Positions 1 to 8,130 are shown, counted from the stretch's first letter. The stretch: 64,000 bases of DNA from Streptomyces venezuelae ATCC 10712 (GCF_008639165.1 NZ_CP029197.1:6142001-6206000), one strand, 5' to 3'. Numbers and translations: made by a program. Notes: a model not told the origin generated them from the letters alone.

Positions 1-496
1 CGATCGGGGCGTCGCCCACGACGACCTGGTACAGCGGGCATCCCGTCATGGCCTCGAACACGGTCCTGGTGTTCGGGCCCAGCTTGTCGACGGTGTCGCT
101 GTAGAGCTCCTCGGCCACCTCGGAGCCCGAGCCGCGTGCGTAGGAGAACGTGACCTCCGCGCTGTTGGGGAAGTCCAGCTCTCCGCCGGCGGCGCCGTTA
201 CCGCCGAGCTTCTCCAGCGCCGGGCAGCCGATCACGGTGACATCGTCACGGTCGCTGTTGTCGGACTTCGCTCTGCGGGTATAGCCCTCGCCGAGGTCGG
301 ATTCGTCGAGCAGCCGCGCAGTGAGAGCCGCCGAGGTGAGCGGGACCCCGGCAGGCTCGGCGGTGGGAGTCGGCCTCGCTTTGGCGGCCGGTGCTGAATC
401 GGAGGGAGCGGATGTGGAGCTGTCGTTCCCACAGCCCGTGACGGCGAGGGTGACGAGGGCGGTGAGGGACAGAGCAGCAGAGGCACGACGTTGCAC
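1..496 (-). CDS. Secreted lipoprotein, C-terminus beyond window edge
   Basis: A minus-strand frame begins at a GTG preceded by an AAGGA ribosome-binding site and stays open to the left edge, so the C-terminus is missing. The N-terminus (VQRRASAALSLTALV...) is a basic start followed by a hydrophobic stretch and the lipobox-like LAVTGC, with Cys at about residue 22, then a Ser/Ala/Pro-rich linker typical of Streptomyces lipoproteins. The mature part contains LLDESDLGEGY and ends in the window near LYQVVVGDAPI, the arrangement of actinobacterial PknH-sensor-like or unknown lipoproteins. Export and lipid anchoring are well supported; its function is not identified. Confidence 0.75.
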   Translation of the reverse strand, partial: MQRRASAALSLTALVTLAVTGCGNDSSTSAPSDSAPAAKARPTPTAEPAGVPLTSAALTARLLDESDLGEGYTRRAKSDNSDRDDVTVIGCPALEKLGGNGAAGGELDFPNSAEVTFSYARGSGSEVAEELYSDTVDKLGPNTRTVFEAMTGCPLYQVVVGDAPI

Positions 497-577
497 GGTG
501 GATCCTTCGGTGGTCGGGGGTCTGACGGCGCCGGGCCCGAAGCGGGCTCTCCTCCGGCGGGATCGTACGGGCGTGGG

Positions 578-943
578 TTAGTGGCCGAGGTCCCGCAGGC
601 CGTCGTCGTAGGTGTCGTGCCGCTGGGTGACCGGCCCGCTGTGCCGGTCGTACCAGGCGGTGTCGAGGCCGGGTTCGTGCTGCTCGTGGCCGGCCGGGCA
701 GCGCAGCCACACCTCGTCACGGAGGCTGATCACGACCCAGCCGCGGTAGGACCCGCATGTCCCGCAGGCCCGCACGTCACCGTCGACGACCAAGGGGTTG
801 GGGTGCGTCATCAGGAGCCCCTCCACCTCCTGGCGCACTACAGGGGGTGCGTTGAGTGGGGGGTCGACGTGCGTCGTGCTCACGTCCTCCGCCCACTTCC
901 ACGCTCCTCGCTGCTGACGATCCACACGCCTGCGTCCGAACAT
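578..943 (-). CDS. Hypothetical protein with CxxC pairs
   Basis: A protein of about 121 residues. The ATG was chosen because GAGGGGGAGAC lies immediately upstream; in-frame starts further up lack such a site. It carries ACGTCGSYRGW followed some 25 residues later by RCPAGHEQHEPG, a Cys pair plus Cys/His arrangement that may bind zinc. No signal peptide or membrane helix is visible. It lies between the lipoprotein and the relaxase on the same strand. I do not recognise a named family; small zinc-ribbon-like proteins are common in actinobacterial mobile elements, but a role here would be a guess. Confidence 0.6.
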   Translation of the reverse strand: MFGRRRVDRQQRGAWKWAEDVSTTHVDPPLNAPPVVRQEVEGLLMTHPNPLVVDGDVRACGTCGSYRGWVVISLRDEVWLRCPAGHEQHEPGLDTAWYDRHSGPVTQRHDTYDDGLRDLGH

Positions 944-1079
944 GTCTCCCCCTCGTACGGCGTTCGGTGGACGGCGATAGTGCCGCGCAGTGCCAGGCTG
1001 CTTCAACTCTTGGATATGCCAATGTCATGCCCGCGCGGCGTTCCTTGCTTGCTGCTCGCCGTGGTGGAGGGCTGACCAT

Positions 1080-2789
1080 CTACCGGCGCCGACGGTCGCG
1101 CCGTTCCCTGTCCGGAGCCGTTCCTTTGAACGGCGTCGTGCCCAGCCGGGCAGCGCCTGCTATGCCGGTCGCGTCGGCGGGGAGCCCTGCAGTGCGGCGC
1201 AGGCGCCAGACGAGGACATCGCTGACCGACTCGGCTGTGCCCAGCTCGCGGCGGCCGGCAGCGTCGGCGAGCAGGGCACCGGGGTCATGGCCCGCGGCCT
1301 CGGCCTCGGCGAGCGTGGCTGCCAGGGCGTACCAGCCCTCCTCGGTGAGGACGTGCTCGGCGAGGTGGGGGACCGCTTCGCGCAGGACGGCGGTCTGCCG
1401 CAGGAGCAGGGGACGGGAGAGGCGTCGGCCTCGCTGATGGAGCACGGCGAGAGGGTGGCCGGCGGCGGCGCGGTAGGCGGAGCGAAGGTGCTCGGCGGCC
1501 TGCTGGGCAGCGTCGGCCTGCTGCGCGTGGCCCTTCCGTGCGTGCCAGTGTGCAGCAGCGGTGACCAGGAAGAACAGCATGTCGATCGCCATGGCTGTGC
1601 TCGCGCCGTCTTCGCCGCGTCCGAGGGCCGGCCCGCCGCGAACGAGATCGCGGGCGGCCTGGCGCAGGGCGCGGTCGTGGCCTCGTACGGCGCGAATGTG
1701 TGAGCGGGAAGCACGCTCGAACGCCCAGGCCGCTTCGTGTAGTTCGCGCCGCGTGTGTGCGGCGGACGTCTTCGCGAGGGCGTCGAGGACTTCGCCGGCC
1801 GCGGCGATGTGCGCGGCGGCGAGGCCGTCCTCGCCATGCTCGACAACCAGGACGGCCTGCCAGGCGACGGTCGCCGTGTCCCGTCGGGCCGCGGCAGGGG
1901 CAGCAGGAACCGGACGCAGCGGCTGGACCGAGCCTCCGTCCTGGGCGGCGGTGTCCGCGGACCAGCGCTCACGGATGCGGGGCAGGGAGAGGTCGGGAGC
2001 GAGGCGGGCGCCGGGATAGTACACGGGCTCACCGTCCTTGTTGCGGTCGTCGGGCAGCGCGACCTTGTAGCCAAGGAGGTCACCGGAAGGGGCCACGCGT
2101 GTCTTCACCAGGAGGCCGGCGGCGGCCAGGCGGCCGAAGAACTCGTCCTCGCTGACCGCGCCGGCCACGGCTCGGCGTACGGTCTCGCGCAGCTCCTCGC
2201 GGGCAGTACGCTCGCGGCCCTGGCGCTCGGCCTTGTGCCGTTCGGCGCTGGTGGGACGCTGGGCGGCGGTGCCGTCACCTGGCTTGAGTCGGCGCAGCCC
2301 GAGTTCCTGTTCCAGGAGGCGGGCCTCGGCCTGGACGCGTACGGCATCGCGGTCGAGGTCGGGCCGGTAGCCGTCCTCGCGGGCGAGGGTGGCGAGGATG
2401 TGGATGTGGTCGTCGGCGTGCCGGACGGCGACCCAGCGGCAGCCCGCGCCCTGATCGGGGTCGTCGATGCCTGCGGCGGCGACCATGCGCCGGGCGATGT
2501 CGCCCCACTCCTCGTCGGACAGGATCCGGTCGGTGGGGCCGTTGCGGACGGACAGGTGCCACACGTGCGGCTTCGCCCGCTGGGCGTCGGTGAGGAGGGC
2601 GAGGGGCTGGTCGAGGAGCTGCTGGAGTTCCTTGTACGTGGCCTCGGCGTCGCGGCCGGGGTCGGGGGCGGAGTGGTCCCAGGACGCCACGAGGTGCGGG
2701 TCGACGTGCTCTTCGGCCTTGCCCGGTCCGTACAGGTAGTAGAGCAGGCCGATGGTGCGCTTCCCGCGCTTGTGGATCTTCGGGACCAT
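1080..2789 (-). CDS. Relaxase / mobilisation nuclease (MOB family)
   Basis: Predicted relaxase of about 569 residues that would nick a cognate oriT and pilot the transferred strand in mobilisation. The N-terminal 250 residues hold the relaxase domain: MVPKIHKRGKRTIGLLYYLYG at the start and the metal-binding triad in VRHADDHIHILATL (His124, His128, His130). The C-terminal half is Ala/Arg-rich and helical. The ATG was chosen where family homology begins; the frame is open some 27 codons further upstream. It is directly downstream of a MobC-like gene (4-nt gap), the usual mobC-relaxase order, and the likely oriT hairpins lie just upstream of that gene. No TraB/FtsK-type translocase is visible in this window. 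Confidence 0.85.
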   Translation of the reverse strand: MVPKIHKRGKRTIGLLYYLYGPGKAEEHVDPHLVASWDHSAPDPGRDAEATYKELQQLLDQPLALLTDAQRAKPHVWHLSVRNGPTDRILSDEEWGDIARRMVAAAGIDDPDQGAGCRWVAVRHADDHIHILATLAREDGYRPDLDRDAVRVQAEARLLEQELGLRRLKPGDGTAAQRPTSAERHKAERQGRERTAREELRETVRRAVAGAVSEDEFFGRLAAAGLLVKTRVAPSGDLLGYKVALPDDRNKDGEPVYYPGARLAPDLSLPRIRERWSADTAAQDGGSVQPLRPVPAAPAAARRDTATVAWQAVLVVEHGEDGLAAAHIAAAGEVLDALAKTSAAHTRRELHEAAWAFERASRSHIRAVRGHDRALRQAARDLVRGGPALGRGEDGASTAMAIDMLFFLVTAAAHWHARKGHAQQADAAQQAAEHLRSAYRAAAGHPLAVLHQRGRRLSRPLLLRQTAVLREAVPHLAEHVLTEEGWYALAATLAEAEAAGHDPGALLADAAGRRELGTAESVSDVLVWRLRRTAGLPADATGIAGAARLGTTPFKGTAPDRERRDRRRR

Positions 2790-2793
2790 GTTC

Positions 2794-3288
2794 CTAGCGG
2801 CTTTCGAGGAGCTTGTCTGTGGCGGCCTGGACGCGCTCGGTCGCCCGGCGGACGGCGTTGAGCACAGCATCGAGCTGAGCGTCCGCCGGGCGGTCGCCCA
2901 GGTTGATGGCCCTTGCGATCTGGTTGACGTTGTTGCCGACCTGCCCGAGGTGCCGGCGGGCCGCGAAGACTTCCGCTATCAGCTCGCGCTCGCCTGCGAT
3001 CGACGCGGCGGCGGACTCCGGGTTGCGGGCGGCGGCTAGGCCGGCACGGGCGAGGAAGGCGGGAAGGCTCGTACGAGCGGCAGCGGCGGCGTCGGCGAGC
3101 TGCTGCTTCTCGACGTCGTTGAGACGGACGCTGCATACGTAGGCGCGCTTGTCAGGGGTGGTCTTGGGTGAGCGCTTGCGCGAAGTGGTCTTCGTGGCAC
3201 GGCGCTTGCGGCGAGGCTCGAGCTTCTCCGGCTGCGATCCGCCCTCGGTCGCTGCCCCGTGGTCCAGCACCCCCCGGTGCTGGACCAC
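2794..3288 (-). CDS. mobC: MobC-like relaxosome protein
   Basis: Accessory DNA-binding protein that helps a relaxase act at oriT. After a basic region (RRKRRATKTTSRKRS) the protein has the MobC/ribbon-helix-helix pattern YVCSVRLNDVEKQQL and the signature VGNNVNQIARAINLG near the C-terminus. I start it at the GTG that follows AGGGGGCGGGA. The frame is open to an ATG at 3432, but the longer N-terminus would be read through three hairpins and looks non-coding in composition. It sits immediately upstream of the relaxase gene and is probably co-transcribed. Family assignment is firm; the start is uncertain. Confidence 0.78.
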   Translation of the reverse strand: MVQHRGVLDHGAATEGGSQPEKLEPRRKRRATKTTSRKRSPKTTPDKRAYVCSVRLNDVEKQQLADAAAAARTSLPAFLARAGLAAARNPESAAASIAGERELIAEVFAARRHLGQVGNNVNQIARAINLGDRPADAQLDAVLNAVRRATERVQAATDKLLESR

Positions 3289-3353
3289 TCCCGCCCCCTG
3301 CGGGGCGGGCATGGCCAAGACGCGCTTCCCCGACGGGGAAGAGTGTCTTGGCC
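3260..3353. other. Cluster of three hairpins, candidate oriT
   Basis: Three perfect inverted repeats follow one another within 94 bp. IR1 has 12-bp arms (TGGTCCAGCACC) and a 4-nt loop, IR2 has 8-bp arms (CCCGCCCC) and a 4-nt loop, and IR3 (3313-3353) has 9-bp outer arms (GGCCAAGAC) enclosing a second hairpin with 7-bp arms (CTTCCCC). Such a set just upstream of a mobC-relaxase pair is the usual setting of an oriT. No nick site can be assigned from sequence alone; an operator or terminator for the mob operon is the alternative. Confidence 0.5.
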
Positions 3354-3524
3354 GATAACTTGCTTCGTCTGGTGACGAGTTGGTCCTCGGCTGGCTGGTC
3401 GAGGGGAGGGGTGGTTCCTGCGAATCCGGCATGATCTCTGCGTTCTTGAGTCGGGGAGGAAGCGGGACCGCTCCGGACAGAATCCGGAGCGGTGGGGGTC
3501 ACTGGCAGTCCTGCCGGCGCGGGA

Positions 3525-3704
3525 CTACCCGCATTCGAGGCACCGGGCGACGTGCCCGGACAGGTCCCGTGCCATTCGGTGCTTGCTGCTCTTGGCCAGC
3601 CCCGCGCTGCCCCTGGTGGTCGAGCGAGCAGCGTGGTTGAGCAGGTAGGTGGTCTCCTGCTCGTACTTGGCCCGGATGCGGGCGAACTTCGGGCACGTAT
3701 TCAT
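3525..3704 (-). CDS. Small hypothetical protein, 59 aa
   Basis: A short frame starting MNTCPKFARIRAKYEQE and ending RCLECG. Its ATG overlaps the TGA of the upstream DUF2637 gene (ATGA), which indicates translational coupling and supports it as real despite its size. It is basic and has three Cys (one near the N-terminus, two as CLEC at the end), possibly metal-binding. Small coupled proteins of about 60 residues are common in Streptomyces transfer/replication modules. I do not recognise the family. Confidence 0.6.
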   Translation of the reverse strand: MNTCPKFARIRAKYEQETTYLLNHAARSTTRGSAGLAKSSKHRMARDLSGHVARCLECG

Positions 3705-4858
3705 CGGGTGCTCCTAGCAGCGGCGGGCTGTGGTGTCCTCAGGCGGGCCAGAATCGGGGTCAGCCGCTCGTTTCGGATCGGGATGGCGTGTTCGCGCATG
3801 ATTCCCCGGAGCTGTACGCGGGTGACCGCTTCGTTGCCGTCCCGCGCCAGGGCGTCCGGGACGTGTGGCCGGATCAGGTCGACGATCTCGTCGTCGGTCA
3901 GCTTGGGGCGTCGCCCTCCTGGTCCCGGTGACGCCCCCTGGCTGCTCCCGGTCCCGGTGTCGGTCTCGGTGTCGGTCCCGGTCCCGGTCCCGGTCCCGGT
4001 CCCGGTCCCGGTCCCGGCCTCGGTCTCGGTCCCGGTGTCGGTCTCGGTCCCGGCCTCGGTCTCGGTCTCGGTCCCCGCCTCGGTCTCGGTCCCGGTCCCG
4101 GTGTCGGTCCCGGCCTCGGTCCCGGTCCCGGCCTCGGTCTCGGTCCCCGCCTCGGTCTCGGTCCCGGTCCCGGTGTCGGTCCCGGCCTCGGTCCCGGTCC
4201 CGGCCTCGGTCCCGGTGTCGGTCCCGGTCCCCGTCCCGGCCTGGGTCCCGGTGTCGGTCCCGGTCCCCGTCCCCGCCTCGGTCCCGGTCCCGGCCTCGGT
4301 CCCGGTCTCGGTCCTTGTCACTGTCTCGGTTCCGGAGTAGGAGTCGGTCCCGGTCCCCGCCTCGGTTCCGGTGTCGGTCTCCGACGCCGCCTCGCCCTTG
4401 CCGCTGTCCGGCGGGGCGACGAGTTGGTGGATCTGCCGCATGAGGACTCCGAAGGCCAGTAGGGCAGCGGTCGGCGGGACGGCGGCGACGATGTAGTCGA
4501 GCACAGGGATCGCCCCATCGCTGCTACCGCGGACGCCGGCCACATTCAGCGCGATGGACCCCACCGACCCAGTGACCGTGAGGCCGATGGCCCACCAGTC
4601 CGTGACCCGTCTCAGCCCTGCCCGCAGCATGAGCAGCTCGCCGGTCACGATGAAGGCATCCACCGTCCCCGGCCACGCCCACTGCCGAGCACGGGCGCTG
4701 CCCAGTCCGTGCTGGCCGGCGACTTCGGCCAGGTGAGCGTAGGACAGCCAGAAGGATGCGATCGTCAGGGCCAGGATGACGGCGCCGGCGGCGATCAGGA
4801 CGTACCGCTCAGCCGCCCTCTGCGCGGGGCGGCTGGCCGGGTCGTGAGGGTGAGTCAT
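3701..4858 (-). CDS. DUF2637 membrane protein with long Thr/Glu/Gly repeat
   Basis: About 385 residues. The N-terminal half is a DUF2637-type membrane domain with about four helices (AAERYVLIAAGAVILALTIA, WAIGLTVTGSVGSIALNVAG, VLDYIVAAVPPTAALLAFG). A linker of about 130 residues consists almost only of T, E, G, A and D dipeptides (GTETEAGTGT...), and a C-terminal block of about 75 residues (PKLTDDEIVDLIRPHVPDAL...RVQLRGIMREHAIPIRNERL) looks like a helix-turn-helix. DUF2637 proteins are frequent in actinomycete plasmids and integrative elements; a role in transfer or plasmid maintenance is inferred. Its ATG overlaps the WhiB stop and its stop overlaps the next small gene, so the three are coupled. 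Confidence 0.8.
   Translation of the reverse strand: MTHPHDPASRPAQRAAERYVLIAAGAVILALTIASFWLSYAHLAEVAGQHGLGSARARQWAWPGTVDAFIVTGELLMLRAGLRRVTDWWAIGLTVTGSVGSIALNVAGVRGSSDGAIPVLDYIVAAVPPTAALLAFGVLMRQIHQLVAPPDSGKGEAASETDTGTEAGTGTDSYSGTETVTRTETGTEAGTGTEAGTGTGTDTGTQAGTGTGTDTGTEAGTGTEAGTDTGTGTETEAGTETEAGTGTEAGTDTGTGTETEAGTETETEAGTETDTGTETEAGTGTGTGTGTGTGTDTETDTGTGSSQGASPGPGGRRPKLTDDEIVDLIRPHVPDALARDGNEAVTRVQLRGIMREHAIPIRNERLTPILARLRTPQPAAARSTR
3940..4385. repeat. Hexanucleotide-type tandem repeat inside the DUF2637 gene
   Basis: Roughly 70 units of a 6-bp motif (CGGTCC / CGGTCT / CGGTGT / CGGCCT on the plus strand) run without a break. Larger blocks of 70-80 bp are themselves duplicated (compare 4050-4130 with 4133-4210). 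The period of six keeps the host gene in frame, giving alternating Thr/Glu/Gly/Ala/Asp residues. The regularity suggests expansion by slippage or unequal recombination. Confidence 0.9.
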
Positions 4859-5538
4859 GCTGCCTTTCGGAAGGTGTCGACGATGACGGGGGCATGGACG
4901 TGCCGGTCCACCGGGACCACTTCGTCGCTGGGACGACTGTCGCCGGGGCTGTCCGCGTCCTGGTCACTGGTCAGGGGCGGTTCCGCCGCGCTCGACTCGT
5001 CTCCCTTTGCGTCGGTGGCCGGGGCGGGGTCAACGTGCACGTTGTGCCGGTCGCGGTCCTCGATGGCGCGGGCTTCCTCGCTCATCACGTCGCGGGCCCA
5101 CTCGACCGTGACGCCCAGGACGTGGGCTAGGCGGGTCGTGCTCCAGCCCCGGGCGCAGGCATACCGAACGACCGCCTTGCGCTCCAGGCTGCTGAGGTGG
5201 ACATCCCGCCCGTTGATCGCGGAGCGCACCCGGGCGTAGTCGAGGCGGTTGTCCAGCTTCTTGCGCCAGGCGGCGCGTTCCTTGAGGGTCAGGCCGCCCC
5301 ACATGCCGTGCTCGACCTTGTTCTCGAGCGAGAAGTTGAGGCAGTCCCGCTGCACGGGGCAGGTCGCGCAGACCTGCTTGGCCTGCTGGCGGTCGCGGAA
5401 GTTGCGGGGGCCGTGGAAGAACAGCCGGTCGGCTTCCTTGGGGTTGATCCCGTAGCAGGCGGCGCGGGAGTGCCAGCTGTGGTCGGCGATCGAGCGGATG
5501 GTCGGCTGCGGACCGGTGTTGGTGGTGATGTAGCGCAT
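4855..5538 (-). CDS. WhiB-family iron-sulfur transcription factor
   Basis: A 227-residue WhiB-like protein. The four [4Fe-4S] cysteines are visible at C28 (AACYG), C57, C60 (VCATC) and C66 (DCLNF), followed by the turn GMWGGLTLKER and a basic helix region. The tail of about 110 residues is unusually long: it has an HTH-like segment (YACARGWSTTRLAHVLGVTVEWARDVM) and an acidic Ser/Asp-rich end. Typical Wbl proteins are 80-130 residues, so this is a Wbl domain fused to a second putative DNA-binding segment. It probably regulates the mobile-element module, since its stop overlaps the start of the DUF2637 gene. Confidence 0.88.
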   Translation of the reverse strand: MRYITTNTGPQPTIRSIADHSWHSRAACYGINPKEADRLFFHGPRNFRDRQQAKQVCATCPVQRDCLNFSLENKVEHGMWGGLTLKERAAWRKKLDNRLDYARVRSAINGRDVHLSSLERKAVVRYACARGWSTTRLAHVLGVTVEWARDVMSEEARAIEDRDRHNVHVDPAPATDAKGDESSAAEPPLTSDQDADSPGDSRPSDEVVPVDRHVHAPVIVDTFRKAA

Positions 5539-5656
5539 CAGGGTGTCTTTCGGGTACGCCTCGGCCTCCCTCGACGCCGCGTGGCGGCGGAGGGGCAGGG
5601 GTGAGGCGGGGGGATTGGCCCGGCTGCGGCGGCGGGCCGAGGAGAGGAGGTGCGTG

Positions 5657-6409
5657 TCAGCGCTGGAAGCGGCGGTCGGGGCCGGTGAAGCGGACTGGGG
5701 TGCACATGCCGGACATGCGGCTCAGCACGCGGTCGCCTACCAGGTCGCGCAGGACCGGCTGGCTGGGCGAGTCGGCCAGGTCGCGGACCGGCGGCAGGTT
5801 CGTGGTAAAGATCGTCGGCAGCTGGTTCTGGCAGCGCCAGTTCACCAGCCGGAAGAGGACCTCCTCGGTCCACGCCGAGGTCTTCGCCGCGCCGACGTCG
5901 TCCAGGAGCAGCAGCGGTACCCGGACGATCCTGCGGAGCTGGTGCTCCAGGTCCACGCCGGCCTGCGGGCGGGTATCGCCGTACAGGTCGGCGGCGGTCG
6001 TCGCGTGCCAGGACACCCCGCACCCGGAGGCGGTCAGGGCCCGGATCGCGGCGTACGCCTGGTGTGTCTTGCCGGTCCCGACGTTCCCCCAGAGCAGCAG
6101 CGACGGCCCGTGCATGATCCGCCGCCGCCCGGATGCGCCGAACTGCGGGTTCAGTCCGCCGGCGGACGGGGCTACCGCGCCCTCGGAGACCTTCCGCACC
6201 CAGGCCGCGACATCGGGTTGCTCCACCAGGGCCTCGCGGTACGCGATCGGGATGCGCAGCTGCGCGGCCTCCAGGGCCGGGATCGACTCCGGGGTGTCCG
6301 GCAGCTCCGCGGCGGGATTGATCCCGCGCTCGGCGAGCTTGGCCTCCAGGCGGGCTCGCAGGCGCTCAGGCACCGGCGGCTGCGGGTCGTCGAGGCGGTA
6401 GCGGGTCAC
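5657..6409 (-). CDS. DnaC/IstB-like ATP-binding protein (helicase-loader-like)
   Basis: A 250-residue AAA+ ATPase with Walker A GNVGTGKT (residues 108-115) and Walker B LLLLDDVG (165-172), followed by a sensor-1-like stretch IFTTNLP and an arginine-containing C-terminus (RVLSRMSGMC). This is the architecture of DnaC/phage helicase loaders; in Streptomyces elements such genes lie beside a replication-initiator-like protein, as here. Its GTG overlaps the TGA of the upstream replication gene (GTGA). An IstB transposition helper is unlikely because no IstA gene is near. Confidence 0.82.
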   Translation of the reverse strand: MTRYRLDDPQPPVPERLRARLEAKLAERGINPAAELPDTPESIPALEAAQLRIPIAYREALVEQPDVAAWVRKVSEGAVAPSAGGLNPQFGASGRRRIMHGPSLLLWGNVGTGKTHQAYAAIRALTASGCGVSWHATTAADLYGDTRPQAGVDLEHQLRRIVRVPLLLLDDVGAAKTSAWTEEVLFRLVNWRCQNQLPTIFTTNLPPVRDLADSPSQPVLRDLVGDRVLSRMSGMCTPVRFTGPDRRFQR

Positions 6410-7458
6410 AGCCGGCCTCCGAATCCGGTCGGCTCGGACGTGGGGTCGAGGTAGGGCAGGTGGCTGGCGGTGGCCCAGGGCCCCGCGCCGGAGGCGCCGA
6501 CTGCGGCCGGAGACCGTGCGGCGTTCAGCGCCTCGTTGACCAGGCTCGGCAGCACGCTCCCGTGCAGGCCCTTCAGACGCAGCCGCTTCAGGGCGCCGCG
6601 GATGACCTCCGGGTCGAAGCCCTCGTCCAGCAGGAGCTTCACCTGGCGACCGACCAGCCCCACGACGTCCCTCGGAGGCTTGTGCGCGGACTCCCTCACG
6701 TACTCGGCCACAAGGGCCTTGACCGAGGTGCCCGCCGAGCTGGTCTGCGGGGCGGGGGCCTCGCCCCCCTTGGGGAAGGATCCAGGATCCAGGATCCTAG
6801 ATCCAGCCGCTTCACCCTCGCGAGGCTTCGCCGAATCATCCACGAATCCCTCGTGACCTGCGGATTCGTCGGACTGAGCCGAGTCGGCCCGGGCAGGCTG
6901 CTCGCTGCTGCTCACTCGCACCTGCCCGCCGCTCACGGCCTCCTCCGAGACGGCCGTGAGCGGCGCGGGCGCGGCGGAATCCCGCGTATCGAGCGTTCGA
7001 CGAGGTTGCAGCGAAGCGCCCTGGGCGGTGCGCGGGAGACCGATAGTCGAGGTGTGAGTAGGCCCGGCCGTCGGGCAGGAGTCGTTCGTGCAGGCGCCGC
7101 ACTTCTGGTGGCCCTGGTGGGCCGGGCACCGCGGGCGTCGGGAGGCGGAGGGGCGGTCGATCTTCTGGTGCTTGTCCCACGTCACCACGTGGAGGTAGGA
7201 GTGCCCGTCACAGCCGGTGTAGCGGCAGATCAGGCCAGCCTCGGCGAGCTGCTCCAGGTCTATGGCCACGTTCGCCGGTGTGTGGTCGGCGCGCAGGGCC
7301 CAGAGCCGTCCCGCGATGATCGCGGGGTGGTCGCGGAAGCGGCCGGCGTCATCGGCCTGGGTCAGCAGGCCGAAGAAGGTCACCATCGCCGTGACACCTA
7401 CCGAGGCAAGATCCTCGGACTCGAACGCCTCGGGCTTGATCGTTCGGATGCGGGCCAT
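6406..7458 (-). CDS. Replication-initiator-like protein (phage replisome organizer type)
   Basis: About 350 residues, beginning MARIRTIKPEAFESEDLASV, the conserved start of a phage/plasmid replication-protein family with an N-terminal winged helix (VTFFGLLTQADDAGRF...LEQLAEAGLICRY). A central low-complexity Ser/Glu/Pro linker with a CxxC..C segment (CPAHQGHQKCGAC) follows, and the C-terminus (VKLLLDEGFDPEVIRGALKRL) resembles a DnaD-like helical domain. The ATG overlaps the stop of a 29-codon gene upstream and the stop overlaps the helicase-loader-like gene, so the three form a coupled replication operon. Assignment rests on family resemblance and context. Confidence 0.72.
   Translation of the reverse strand: MARIRTIKPEAFESEDLASVGVTAMVTFFGLLTQADDAGRFRDHPAIIAGRLWALRADHTPANVAIDLEQLAEAGLICRYTGCDGHSYLHVVTWDKHQKIDRPSASRRPRCPAHQGHQKCGACTNDSCPTAGPTHTSTIGLPRTAQGASLQPRRTLDTRDSAAPAPLTAVSEEAVSGGQVRVSSSEQPARADSAQSDESAGHEGFVDDSAKPREGEAAGSRILDPGSFPKGGEAPAPQTSSAGTSVKALVAEYVRESAHKPPRDVVGLVGRQVKLLLDEGFDPEVIRGALKRLRLKGLHGSVLPSLVNEALNAARSPAAVGASGAGPWATASHLPYLDPTSEPTGFGGRL
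6777..6804. repeat. Heptamer direct repeats within the replication gene
   Basis: Three exact tandem copies of AGGATCC followed by a degenerate fourth (TAGATCC). Seven is not a multiple of three, so the repeat is not a protein repeat. It falls in the linker region of the replication-initiator-like protein, where iteron-like arrays have been seen in other replicons. It is short, and chance is possible. Confidence 0.5.
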
Positions 7459-7547
7459 CAGGCAGCACCCCCGCGGGCGGGGTTGCGAAGGGGGGCCTTT
7501 GCCGCGCGGGCCGAAGGCTTGGGTCTTTTGCGCTGGGCAGCAGACAT
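7458..7547 (-). CDS. Leader-type small peptide, 29 aa
   Basis: Begins MSAAQRKRPKPSARAAK and ends ARGGAA. The ATG follows a clear CAGGAGAG ribosome-binding site, and the TGA overlaps the ATG of the replication-initiator-like gene (ATGA). It is highly basic (Arg/Lys-rich), so it may bind nucleic acid or serve only to couple translation of the next gene. No family recognised. Confidence 0.5.
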   Translation of the reverse strand: MSAAQRKRPKPSARAAKAPLRNPARGGAA

Positions 7548-8130
7548 GCGACACTCTCCTGTGCAGTGAAGCCGCACCGGTGGTCCCGTGAGAAGGATCG
7601 GTGCGGATGAAGGTGATCTCCGCCCTTGCCTGGGCGGGAGCATCGTGAGCGTCCGGCGTCTGAGAGTTCCAGCTCTCAGGCGCCGTCGCTGTTTCTGCCG
7701 GCTATCCGGGGCCGTTGCTGCCGTTGCTCTTCATGTCCCCTCCTCCGTTCCCCCTGGGGCCGGGCGGGCTGCCCGGCGAGCGACGACGAACATACGAGGA
7801 CGTTGCCGAAAGGTCTAGACATAGCTCTACAACCCCGTACAACTTCCCGCGACGCCCCGCCAACCTGGCCGGCGCCGACGGGTCGCCGGGTCAGAGGCCC
7901 CGCCGTCAGCAACGACTTCGTATCGGTGTCTACGGCGCGTTGCGCACGTGGCGACGCAGAAGCAACATGCATGGAGGGTCCTCCCCGGGGCTGGCACCAT
8001 GAAAGGGCGAGGCCCGGCCACCAGGTGCGATACGGAAACTTACGTCAGTTTCCCAGATGCATCAAGCCTGGCTTACAGTAGCCCTAGAGGCCGCACCCAC
8101 CGGCCGTATCGCGACCCCGCAGGAGTTCAC
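7548..8130. promoter_or_regulatory. Divergent intergenic region, replication operon / XRE regulator
   Basis: No convincing gene on either strand. It must hold the promoters of the minus-strand replication operon and of the plus-strand XRE gene. Visible structure: CCGCCC/GGGCGG (7620-7637) and CTGAGAG/CTCTCAG (7660-7679) inverted repeats, and an A/T-richer stretch around 7790-7850. I cannot assign -10/-35 boxes with confidence. Being upstream of a replication gene, it is also a place to look for an origin. Confidence 0.5.

Noticed and set aside
3940..4385. CRISPR array or iterons
   Set aside because: The units are 6 bp, contiguous, without spacers, and maintain the DUF2637 reading frame.
3865..4443. 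Plus-strand Arg/Ser repeat protein (192 codons)
   Set aside because: It is the antisense reading of the DUF2637 repeat and has no ribosome-binding site.
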